Origin: Arenibacter certesii DSM 19833
Lineage (GTDB): Bacteria; Bacteroidota; Bacteroidia; Flavobacteriales; Flavobacteriaceae
Assembly: GCF_000429545.1 (NCBI RefSeq)
Contig: NZ_AUCB01000009.1
Span: forward strand, 110,667 to 174,666
Direction of reading: 5' to 3'
DNA length: 64,000 nucleotides
The translations under genes and the position numbers were made by a program. The notes beneath the pieces are model-generated. The model made no database searches. It was not told the origin of the DNA and worked only from the letters and a program-made list of their open reading frames with translations. Of the stretch, positions 39,097 to 46,919 are shown piece after piece. How positions within the stretch are numbered: position 1 is the stretch's first letter; each line of letters starts with the position of its first letter.

Positions 39097-39343
39097 GTTT
39101 GTGGAGAGACAGTATGTTTTTTTATCTGCTATTTCTCTTCATCTTTTGCGAAACAATAAATTGTTAACTATAGATATTTTACTTTCGTACGGATAGTAAC
39201 TACGCTATTGGTGAAAATTGGTTTAATTAAAATTTCACTATGTTTTTGAGGTGGTTTTGGCTAGTTTTGAAAATTAGATATGCCACGGAAATTCAGGCAT
39301 AAAGACCTAACGAATCCTATTCCAAAATAAACGGAACTAATTT

Positions 39344-40726
39344 ATGTTTAAAACCATGACCTTCAGTCCACTCAAGCACTCCATTATTTTAGTGAAATCA
39401 CGCAAGCAGTTTGTTCCATTAGCAGTTAGCGCAATTTTTATTTTAGGTACCTCTTGTAACTCCCTGCCCAAGAATTATAAGAATCAAGATGTTGCCACTA
39501 AGTCTTTAGATCTTCCAATTGCTATTAAGCCAGGAGGGAACAGTTGGATTGTGAGTGATTTGGAGCAAAATCATAAGGTTATATCTGATGCGGGAATACG
39601 TACTTGGAATAGTTCGGATGACATAATAAGGACCTATTTTAAGACGGAAGCAACGGGAGATTTAAATGTGGGTCTAAATCTAAAAGTTTCTTCAGGAACT
39701 TCTACCTTAAAAATTACTGTAGGTGATGTATCCAAAACTATTGAAGTGACGAATGCCCATTTTGAAACTGTTGAAGTTGGTACCTTTAAAATAGAGGAAC
39801 CTGGTTATCATTTTGTGGAAATACAAGGAATGAAGAAATCAGGAGATCGTTTTGCAGAGATTAATGATGTGCTTTTAGGTGGAGCTGCAACGCAAGGGAA
39901 ACTTACTTATGTAAAAGAAGATTTTTATTGGGGACGTAGAGGGCCTTCAGTTCACTTAACTTACAAAGTACCAGAAAAGAAGGATATTCTTTGGTTTTAT
40001 AATGAAATTACGGTTCCTGAGGAGGAAGATGTTGTTGGGACCTACTATATGGCCAATGGATTTGCGGAAGGTTATTTTGGAATTCAGGTAAATTCCCCAA
40101 CGGAAAGAAGAATATTATTTTCCGTATGGAGTCCGTATGAAACCCAAGATCCTAAAAGTATCCCTGATGAGTATAAAATTATTTTGTTAGGAAAAGGAGA
40201 GGGGGTAACTACAGGGGAATTTGGTAACGAAGGTTCTGGAGGACAGAGTTATAAGGTGTTTAATTGGAAAGCGGGAAATACCTATCGATTTTTATTGAAA
40301 GGGGAACCTTCAGAGAATAATTCAACCGACTATACTGCCTATTTTTATGATACTGAAACGGAAGAGTGGAATTTAATCGCCGGATTTAGGAGACCGCATA
40401 CGAGTACTTATCTAAAAAGGCCACACTCATTTTTAGAGAATTTCAGGACCGAAATGGGCCCCGTATCCAGGATGGCCCAGTATGGCAACCAATGGATAAT
40501 GGATACCAATGGGGACTGGCATGAGCTAACCAATGCGAAATTCACAGCAGATGCAACTGCAAGAAAAGGGTCTAGGGACGATTATGCCGGTGGGGCTAAG
40601 AGGAATATCTTTTTTATGAAAAACTGCGGTTTTTTTGATGAAATGACTACTATAGACACCTTTCATGAGAGAACGGCAAATGGAGTCCGACCAATAATAG
40701 ATTTTTCTTCGCTGGAAAAGCTGTAA
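39344..40726 (+). CDS. DUF3472/DUF5077 domain lipoprotein
   Basis: 460 residues. Long n-region, then a hydrophobic segment ending LGTSC, a lipoprotein signal. An N-terminal ~130-residue beta domain (LPIAIKPGGNSWIVSD ... GYHFVEIQG, DUF5077-like) is followed by DUF3472 (SVHLTYKVPEKKDILWFYNEITVPEEED ... YYMANGFAEGYFGIQVNSP ... WKAGNTYRFLLKGEP). These beta-sandwich proteins are common next to sulfatases and PULs, but the activity is unknown. It heads the plus-strand sulfatase group. An 8-bp repeat array begins at its stop codon. Confidence 0.82.
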   Translation: MFKTMTFSPLKHSIILVKSRKQFVPLAVSAIFILGTSCNSLPKNYKNQDVATKSLDLPIAIKPGGNSWIVSDLEQNHKVISDAGIRTWNSSDDIIRTYFKTEATGDLNVGLNLKVSSGTSTLKITVGDVSKTIEVTNAHFETVEVGTFKIEEPGYHFVEIQGMKKSGDRFAEINDVLLGGAATQGKLTYVKEDFYWGRRGPSVHLTYKVPEKKDILWFYNEITVPEEEDVVGTYYMANGFAEGYFGIQVNSPTERRILFSVWSPYETQDPKSIPDEYKIILLGKGEGVTTGEFGNEGSGGQSYKVFNWKAGNTYRFLLKGEPSENNSTDYTAYFYDTETEEWNLIAGFRRPHTSTYLKRPHSFLENFRTEMGPVSRMAQYGNQWIMDTNGDWHELTNAKFTADATARKGSRDDYAGGAKRNIFFMKNCGFFDEMTTIDTFHERTANGVRPIIDFSSLEKL

Positions 40727-40772
40727 ATAATTAATGTATCGATCTAATAATAGAGCAATGAACTGATTCGGA
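40725..40772 (+). repeat. Period-8 degenerate array R1a (about 6 units)
   Basis: Units such as AATGTATC, AATAGAGC and AATGAACT follow one another every 8 bases, beginning at the second base of the DUF3472 stop codon. Confidence 0.7.
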
Positions 40773-41034
40773 GATTGAGCTTGACTGCCGTCAGGTCGTC
40801 GGAGTCGCAATCGGTCAACGTTGGAAGAAGATTAATGTAAAAATGAATTAATGTGAAAATGTAACAATGGAAGAATGATTCAAGCGGGATATGTAACAAT
40901 GGGCCAATGTGCAAACATAGTAATACGTTAGTTTGATGATTTGATGTGTTAATTTCATTTTTAATAAATGTAAAATTATACATTGGGTTTGCAACCCACT
41001 AAAAACGGAATACAAAACCACAACCTAGATAACC
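40773..41034. other. Remainder of the DUF3472-sulfatase spacer
   Basis: Together with R1a this is a 308-base spacer. It contains a less AT-rich stretch (about 40773-40825), the array R1b, and an AT-rich leader of the sulfatase gene. No ORF or terminator is convincing. Confidence 0.55.
40834..40913 (+). repeat. Period-8 degenerate array R1b (10 units)
   Basis: Ten consecutive 8-base units, eight of them of the form AATGNNNN (for example AATGTAAC, AATGGGCC). The phase is shifted 5 bases from R1a. Confidence 0.85.
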
Positions 41035-42621
41035 ATGAACAAGTCAATTTTTATTTTAGTAATATCCCTTCTGCTATTTTCCTGTAAGGATGTCAACAAC
41101 AATAAGGATAATAAGAACGAAGTAATTAGTGATTCCAGACCCAATATCATTTATATTTTGGCCGATGATCTTGGTTACGCTGAGATAGGAGCCTACGGAC
41201 AGGAGAAAATTGAGACGCCCAATATAGATGCCTTGGCAAAGGAAGGAATGTTATTTACCCAACATTATACCAGTGCACCTGTTTGTGCGCCTGCCAGATA
41301 CATGTTACTTACGGGTACCCATTCTGGAAAGGCCCATATTAGGGGAAATGACGAATGGGGAGCAAGGGGTGAGGTGTGGAACTATACTGCAATGGCCAAA
41401 GACGCTACTTTAGAAGGTCAGCGTCCCATGCCAGATAGTACCATTACTATAGCAAAGAAATTAAAGGAGGTAGGTTATAAGACCGGTATTTTTGGCAAAT
41501 GGGGACTTGGAGCCCCGCATACTAATTCTATCCCTACAAAAATGGGATTCGATTATTTTTTTGGATATAACTGTCAGCGACAGGCACATACCTATTATCC
41601 TCTGCATTTATACAAGAATGAAAATAGAGTGCATCTAAACAACGATACCATTGCGCCTAATACAAAGTTGGCAAAAGGGGCAGATATCAATGATCCTAAT
41701 AGTTATACAAACTACACGCTAAATGAATATGCTCCTGATCTTATTTTCAATGAACTTAGCAGTTTTGTAGTTAATAACAAGGAGAATCCGTTTTTTGTGT
41801 ATTGGGCAACTCCCGTTCCCCATGCGCCAATCCAAGCCCCACAAAAATGGGTGGATTATTATGTGAAAAAATTTGGAGGAGAAGAGCCTTATTTAGGAGA
41901 GAAGGGGTATTTTCCACATCAAAATCCGCGTGCAGGTTATGCCGCAATGATTTCGTATTTGGATGAAAACATTGGAAAGTTGGTAAATCAATTGAAGGAG
42001 GAAGGTATTTATGATAATACCTTAATTGTATTTACTTCCGATAATGGTCCTACTTTTAACGGAGGAACAGACTCCCCATGGTTCAATAGTGCACATCCAT
42101 TTAAAAGTGAACTTGGTAGAGGAAAAGGGTTTGTATATGAGGGCGGAATTCGTGTGCCTATGATTGCTTCATGGCCAGGACGTATAAAACCGGGAAGTAC
42201 AACAGACCATATTTCTGTTCATTATGATGTAATGGCTACCCTAGGAGATATTGCAGGATATGATAGTCCTGCGCATTCAGATGGAATTAGCTTTATGCCT
42301 ACCTTGTTGTCTAATGCTAACCAAAATCAGCACGAATTTCTGTACTGGGAATTTCCTGAGTATGGCGGACAGTTGGCTATACGTATGGGGGATTACAAAG
42401 TAGTTAGAACAGGCTTGAAAGACCCTAAAAGGGAATCGACACTGGAACTGTACAACCTTAAAACAGATATTGGGGAGACTAAGAATATAGCGTCAGAACA
42501 TCCTGATATAATTGCACGAGCAGCTGAAATAGTAGAACAGGAACATACCGAACCGGATAACGATAGATTTAAAATTCCAGGTTTAAAAGAAGGAATGACA
42601 AATGTACCATTGAACCAATAA
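41035..42621 (+). CDS. Type I (FGly-dependent) sulfatase lipoprotein
   Basis: 528 residues. Lipoprotein signal MNKSIFILVISLLLFSC (Cys 17). Metal-binding D44-D45 in ILADDLGY, and the sulfatase signature C84-A-P-A-R88 in PVCAPARYMLLTG, where Cys 84 must become formylglycine. Later ligands: VFTSDNGPT and the HPFKSELGRGKGFVYEGGIRVP loop. It hydrolyses a sugar sulfate ester at the cell envelope. The FGYNCQRQAHTYYPLHLYKN segment occurs in galactose/GalNAc-type sulfatases as I remember them, but I cannot fix the S1 subfamily. The last codons (NVPLNQ, stop) lie within an 8-bp repeat array. The FGE gene two genes downstream is the natural activator. Confidence 0.93.
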   Translation: MNKSIFILVISLLLFSCKDVNNNKDNKNEVISDSRPNIIYILADDLGYAEIGAYGQEKIETPNIDALAKEGMLFTQHYTSAPVCAPARYMLLTGTHSGKAHIRGNDEWGARGEVWNYTAMAKDATLEGQRPMPDSTITIAKKLKEVGYKTGIFGKWGLGAPHTNSIPTKMGFDYFFGYNCQRQAHTYYPLHLYKNENRVHLNNDTIAPNTKLAKGADINDPNSYTNYTLNEYAPDLIFNELSSFVVNNKENPFFVYWATPVPHAPIQAPQKWVDYYVKKFGGEEPYLGEKGYFPHQNPRAGYAAMISYLDENIGKLVNQLKEEGIYDNTLIVFTSDNGPTFNGGTDSPWFNSAHPFKSELGRGKGFVYEGGIRVPMIASWPGRIKPGSTTDHISVHYDVMATLGDIAGYDSPAHSDGISFMPTLLSNANQNQHEFLYWEFPEYGGQLAIRMGDYKVVRTGLKDPKRESTLELYNLKTDIGETKNIASEHPDIIARAAEIVEQEHTEPDNDRFKIPGLKEGMTNVPLNQ

Positions 42622-42768
42622 ATCAATGTACCCATGAATTAATGTGCCAATATGTTAATTAAAAAATGTAGCAATTGGTTAATTTAAAGGTTTGGAATAG
42701 GGCTAATTTTAAAATGTAACATTTTACCAAGGTGCTAATGTGTAAATGTAATAGGGTGCTATGGGTTA
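42601..42768 (+). repeat. Period-8 degenerate array R2 (21 units in one phase)
   Basis: Twenty-one 8-base steps keep one phase without slippage. Many units are AATNNNNN (AATGTACC, AATGTGCC, AATATGTT, AATGTAGC, AATTGGTT, AATTTAAA, AATGTAAC). The first three units are inside the sulfatase CDS and its stop codon. Confidence 0.88.
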
Positions 42769-42848
42769 AATCCCTACTTAGAGCGGAGAAATATGCCTTT
42801 AAAAGTGGAAATAGTGCTAATTTTACCCACTTATAAAAAATGAATTAA

Positions 42849-43826
42849 ATGGTTATGGAGTTTTTTAAGAGAAGGTGCTGTATCACCTTAATGATTGTCG
42901 TATTAGGAGTTAATTTTTCAACTGCTCAGGCCGATATCACAGAAAAAGAACTAGAAGATCATATTATTTTCCTGACCTCTGAAAATAAATTAGGTCGTTA
43001 TCCTGGGGGAAAAGTTAATAGAAAAATCGTTTCCTATATCATAAGGGACTTTAAAAAATCAGGAATACCTGCATTTAACCGTTCTTATAAGCAGACTTTT
43101 AAAACAAAATTGCGGGTAAAGGAAGGGGAGGAGCCCAAGAAAGAGGTGAAGACATGGAATGTTATTGGTTTAATAGAAGGGAATGAGCCTATTTTAAAAA
43201 ATGAATATATAGTACTAGGTGCACATTACGATCACCTGGGTATGGGGGGAGGACCATCTTCTAAATCCGATAATATCGCTATCCATTACGGAGCAGATGA
43301 TAATGCTAGTGGAACATCCGCCTTATTGGAAATTGCAGAAAAACTAATGGCAAATAAATCGGACTTAAAACGTTCTATTCTTTTAGTGGCTTTTGGTGCC
43401 GAAGAGCAAGGATTGGTCGGAAGTAGGTATTTTGTGGAAAATTCCGTGGTCCCACTATCGCAAATAAAATTGATGATCAATATGGATATGGTGGGTAGGT
43501 TAAACAATGAAAACCACGTTTATATGGGGGGGGCTGGGACCTTTCCTGGCGGGATGGAGCTAATGAAGGAATTGGCACCTCCATTGGGGCTGTCTCCTAT
43601 TGTTCATGCGGGCTCCGTAGGAGGGTCTGACCATGTTTCATTTTATAAAAAAGATATTTCCGTACTCGGTATCCACACAGGGGGGCACCCTCAGTACCAT
43701 ACGCCAGAAGATACAGTGGAGCATATTAATTTTGAGGGACAGAAATTAGTAAGTGAGTATATCTACAATGCTATTATGGCGGTAGCTGGAAGTGACTATA
43801 AGATGGAGTTTATTTATCAAGATTAG
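42849..43826 (+). CDS. M28 family zinc aminopeptidase
   Basis: 325 residues with a signal peptide (hydrophobic CCITLMIVVLGVNFSTAQA). Binuclear zinc site of M28: H126 in GAHYDHLG, D150 in GADDNASG, the catalytic Glu pair E185-E186 in GAEEQGLVGS, D213 in NMDMVGR, and a C-terminal His in QYHTPEDT. The start could be the first ATG or the one two codons later. It is exported and probably removes N-terminal residues from peptides, matching a glycoprotein-degrading locus. The sulfatase lies 5' and the FGE 3', 85 bases on. Confidence 0.9.
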   Translation: MVMEFFKRRCCITLMIVVLGVNFSTAQADITEKELEDHIIFLTSENKLGRYPGGKVNRKIVSYIIRDFKKSGIPAFNRSYKQTFKTKLRVKEGEEPKKEVKTWNVIGLIEGNEPILKNEYIVLGAHYDHLGMGGGPSSKSDNIAIHYGADDNASGTSALLEIAEKLMANKSDLKRSILLVAFGAEEQGLVGSRYFVENSVVPLSQIKLMINMDMVGRLNNENHVYMGGAGTFPGGMELMKELAPPLGLSPIVHAGSVGGSDHVSFYKKDISVLGIHTGGHPQYHTPEDTVEHINFEGQKLVSEYIYNAIMAVAGSDYKMEFIYQD

Positions 43827-43911
43827 TGAGCAACATAATTTTGGTATACAGACTGCTATAACTAGAGTAGTAAGGAATCCATTAAATCTAATTATTGATA
43901 AGAATAGCATA

Positions 43912-45048
43912 ATGAAATATATAAAGTTGATAGGTGTTTTTTTAGTAGTGGCAAGCATCATCCAATGCAAGGAAAATAATAAGAGTGCAATCACCAAAGA
44001 AGAGGAAAGCGCAGTAGTAGTGGAAAATACTCCTTCTAGGGAAGATAAAGTAGAACTCTTGATAGAGCAGCCCGAAAAGGTGAAAACACCAAAAGGTATG
44101 GTGTGGATCCCTGGAGGGGAATTTACTCAAGGGGCTGTGCCTCAAGATGAAATTGCAATGCATCATGAAAAGCCTTCCCATAAGGTTAGATTAGACGGTT
44201 TTTTTATGGATATTACCGAAGTGACCAATGCTCAATTTGCAGAATTTGTAAAGGAAACTGGGTATGTAACTGTGGCGGAAAGGACTATAGATTGGGAGGA
44301 AATGAAGAAACAAGTACCAGAAGGTACCCCAAAACCACATGATTCCATTTTACAACCTGGTGCACTTACCTTTAAAAAAACAAAGACCTCAGTGCCTAAT
44401 CTGTACGATTTTTCACAATGGTGGCATTGGACTATTGGTGCCAATTGGAAACATCCAAACGGTCCAAGTAGTTCCATAAAAGGGAAAGAACATTATCCCG
44501 TGGTACAAGTGGCCTATGAAGATGCATTGGCTTATTGCGAATGGGCCGGAAGACGTCTACCTACCGAGGCAGAGTGGGAGAGAGCTGCCCGTGGAAAGAA
44601 AGAGGGAAGCATTTATTTTTGGGGCGATAACGATACGGTTCTATCACAAATGGCAAATACTTGGGAAGGCGAATTTCCTGTGACAAACTCCATGGCAGAC
44701 GGATTTGAAACAAGAGCTCAAGTAAAATCCTATCCCCCTAATGATTTTGGATTGTACGACATGGCAGGCAACGTATGGGAATGGACAAGTGATTGGTACA
44801 ATACGAATTATTATAAAGAAGTTGCAGCTAAAAATACTATTGAGGTAAATCCTACCGGTGCTAATACGCCTTACAACCCCAATATGCCCTATGCTAAGGA
44901 AAAGGTAATGAAAGGAGGGTCTTTTCTATGTAACGCTTCCTATTGTGCTAGTTATAGGGTGTCATCAAGAATGGCCTCCAGTTTAGATTCGTCCTTGGAG
45001 CATTTGGGCTTTAGAACAGTAGCTACAGTTGATATGTTAAAGGAGTAA
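43912..45048 (+). CDS. Formylglycine-generating enzyme (FGE/SUMF1) with export signal
   Basis: The start is set at the ATG giving MKYIKLIGVFLVVASIIQC, a lipoprotein-like signal (Cys 19; -1 residue is Gln, unusual); the longer frame overlaps the M28 gene and has no signal. 378 residues. FGE core: GMVWIPGGEFTQGA, DITEVTNAQFAEFV, VAYEDALAYCEWAGRRLPTEAEWERAARG, NVWEWTSDW, and GGSFLCNASYCASYR with Cys 340 and Cys 345, the two copper-binding catalytic cysteines of aerobic FGEs. Many SUMF1-like proteins lack both, so real Cys-to-formylglycine activity on the nearby sulfatase is likely. Requires oxygen. An 8-bp array starts in its stop codon. Confidence 0.88.
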   Translation: MKYIKLIGVFLVVASIIQCKENNKSAITKEEESAVVVENTPSREDKVELLIEQPEKVKTPKGMVWIPGGEFTQGAVPQDEIAMHHEKPSHKVRLDGFFMDITEVTNAQFAEFVKETGYVTVAERTIDWEEMKKQVPEGTPKPHDSILQPGALTFKKTKTSVPNLYDFSQWWHWTIGANWKHPNGPSSSIKGKEHYPVVQVAYEDALAYCEWAGRRLPTEAEWERAARGKKEGSIYFWGDNDTVLSQMANTWEGEFPVTNSMADGFETRAQVKSYPPNDFGLYDMAGNVWEWTSDWYNTNYYKEVAAKNTIEVNPTGANTPYNPNMPYAKEKVMKGGSFLCNASYCASYRVSSRMASSLDSSLEHLGFRTVATVDMLKE

Positions 45049-45110
45049 TATGTTAATGTATCAATGAATTAATTTACCAATGTAACAATTGGTTAATTAG
45101 AAAATTTGGA
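45047..45110 (+). repeat. Period-8 degenerate array R3 (8 units)
   Basis: AATATGTT, AATGTATC, AATGAATT, AATTTACC, AATGTAAC, AATTGGTT and two more AATNNNNN units follow without slippage, starting at base 2 of the FGE stop codon. Several units are identical to units of R2. Confidence 0.88.
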
Positions 45111-45231
45111 CATGATACTGAGTAGTAAGATTAATGCTTAGTAGGAGTTCGCGAGTCAGGTAAATGCTATTGATAAGAGGTCTTCACAGATGGTCTCGAC
45201 TTATTAATATACCCCGCTTAATTAAGAGAAT

Positions 45232-45306
45232 AATGATATTTTTAGCAATTATAAAATATCATTGCAAACCACCTTCCTCTATTGAAAGGAGGTGATTAAT
45301 TTTTTC
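45232..45306 (+). terminator. Two tandem hairpins, the second followed by a T-run
   Basis: Hairpin 1: perfect 11-bp arms AATGATATTTT / AAAATATCATT (45232-45242, 45253-45263). Hairpin 2: ACCACCTTCCT...AAAGGAGGTGATT with a bulge, then a T-tract at 45299-45305. Probably the terminator of the sulfatase/FGE group. The 3' arm resembles a strong Shine-Dalgarno but no ORF follows. Confidence 0.55.
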
Positions 45307-45311
45307 TAGGG

Positions 45312-45383
45312 GATAATCGAGATTGCAATGCTCCGAGGCCTGCCCGTAGAATTCAGGCGGGCTTGCTCCGAGGTAGTTTACTT
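45312..45383 (-). repeat. Dispersed palindromic repeat, copy B
   Basis: Shares GATAATCGAGATT, the CCTGCCCG...TTCAGGCGGG palindrome and CTCCGAGGTAGTTT with copy A (10855-10976), but lacks the ~40-base insert. Read in the frame of the 54-aa ORF of copy A it has an in-frame stop. Confidence 0.7.
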
Positions 45384-45516
45384 AACAGTGGTCAACCTAT
45401 ATCAGTGACGTACATTGTTTATTGCTAACTGTTCACTGAACACTATCTTCTCTATAAGCGTATTTTTTACGTTTATTAACTGAGAATTGTTATTTTTGAG
45501 GTATCAATAGCTACCT

Positions 45517-46653
45517 ATGTTGTTTATAGAGAATTTTACGCCAGAGCTTATAGTAGAATCCCCAGGGAGAATTAATCTTATAGGGGAACATACAGATTAT
45601 AATCTTGGTTATGTTTTGCCGACGGCGATAGAAAAAAGAATCACCTTTAAATTTAGAAAGAACAACTCTTCTACACAATGTAATCTTTACAGTCTTGGAT
45701 ATAATGTAGGATTTAAGCTAGACCTGAATACTATTTCCAGAAGTGAGGTGGAATGGGAAAATTACCTCCTTGGGGTTTTAAACGAACTTTTAAAAAGGAC
45801 CGATAAATTACGTGGATTCGATTGTATTATAGAAAGTAAATTGCCTATTGGCTCTGGATTGAGCTCTTCGGCAGCACTGGAATGTGGACTTGCATTTGGG
45901 TTAAATAAGCTATTTGATCTTGGTATTTCCAATATGGATATTGTTCAGCTGTCTCAAACCGCAGAACATACTTATGTGGGAACTCAATGCGGTATAATGG
46001 ATCAATTTGCATCGGTTATGAGTCAAAAGGGCCATGTGCTCCTTTTGGATTGTAAGACATTGAAACATACTCAAATTCCTATTTCTATTGCTCCTTATAA
46101 AATGATTATGCTTAATACCAAGGTATCCCATAATCTGGCATCGAGCGAATACAATACCCGAAAAAAGGAATGTGAAGATGGGGTGCGTATATTCCAAAAA
46201 AAGTATCCAGAAGTAATGTCCCTAAGAGACGCTACACTTTCTATGTTAGAGGCATCTGCCACAGAAATGTCTAAGACCATTTATAATAGGTGTTTGTTTA
46301 TCATTAGTGAAAATGAGAGGGTGCTAGCTACTGCTAAAGCATTGCAAGAAAACAACCTTGAGCTATTTGGGAAGCTCTTGTATGAGGCGCACCAAGGAAT
46401 AAGTGAGCTATACGAGGTTAGCTGTCCAGAGTCCGATTTCATGGTCGATTTTTCTAAACAGTACGATTCTGTTCTTGGGGCAAGGCAAGTGGGTGGTGGA
46501 TTTGGAGGATGTGTATTGCATATAGTGCACGAAGATGATGTTGATCACTATATTACGGAAGTGACCAAAGCATATAAATCCCGTTTTAATATAGCCTTAG
46601 ATGCTTTTGAAGTCCGACCGAGTTCGGGAACCTATATTTCTTTCGAAGAATGA
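45517..46653 (+). CDS. galK: Galactokinase
   Basis: 378 residues, cytosolic GHMP kinase. Galactokinase signature PGRINLIGEHTDYN at residues 15-28, ATP-binding GSGLSSSAALECG around 113-125, and the C-terminal GHMP motif VGGGFGGCVLHIV. Asp in GIMDQFASV is the expected catalytic base. It phosphorylates galactose at C1 for the Leloir pathway. galT and galE are not in the window. Its place after the sulfatase/GH109 genes suggests galactose (or GalNAc through a related kinase) as an end product of the locus. Confidence 0.94.
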   Translation: MLFIENFTPELIVESPGRINLIGEHTDYNLGYVLPTAIEKRITFKFRKNNSSTQCNLYSLGYNVGFKLDLNTISRSEVEWENYLLGVLNELLKRTDKLRGFDCIIESKLPIGSGLSSSAALECGLAFGLNKLFDLGISNMDIVQLSQTAEHTYVGTQCGIMDQFASVMSQKGHVLLLDCKTLKHTQIPISIAPYKMIMLNTKVSHNLASSEYNTRKKECEDGVRIFQKKYPEVMSLRDATLSMLEASATEMSKTIYNRCLFIISENERVLATAKALQENNLELFGKLLYEAHQGISELYEVSCPESDFMVDFSKQYDSVLGARQVGGGFGGCVLHIVHEDDVDHYITEVTKAYKSRFNIALDAFEVRPSSGTYISFEE

Positions 46654-46919
46654 GTATTAGTGCTAATCTGTTAAGTGACTTCAACTCCGCTAATACATCT
46701 ATCTGCTAGAGTCAATGAAGCGTAGTAGGACCAATGAAGTCTAATTTAAAAGATGCACAATGTTAATTGCTAATTGTTCACTGTTACTTATCTTCAGCCT
46801 ATTGCCAACCCACGTATGAAAGCCTCCCATCTTTTATTAGCAACTGATTAGTTGGAAGCATCATGGGATATTAGATAAAATTTGTATTATTTTGTTGTAA
46901 ATTTTAAACTTGTTTAAAC

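Larger units (their letters stand above)
45111..45516. other. Spacer before galactokinase
   Basis: With R3 this is a 468-base gene-free region. It holds the hairpin pair at 45232-45306, dispersed repeat copy B, and about 130 AT-rich bases directly before galK where its promoter is expected. Confidence 0.6.

Noticed and set aside
43792..43911. N-terminal extension of the FGE frame overlapping the M28 gene end
   Set aside because: The internal ATG is directly followed by a signal peptide; the extension is out-of-frame M28 coding sequence.
40725..45110. 8-bp arrays as CRISPR or as VNTR minisatellites
   Set aside because: Units are far too short, there are no spacers of constant length between identical repeats, and no cas genes are nearby; the units are too diverged for a simple VNTR.
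46654..46919. Possible fourth period-8 array after galK
   Set aside because: Only scattered AAT-like steps; phase is not kept well enough to claim an array.
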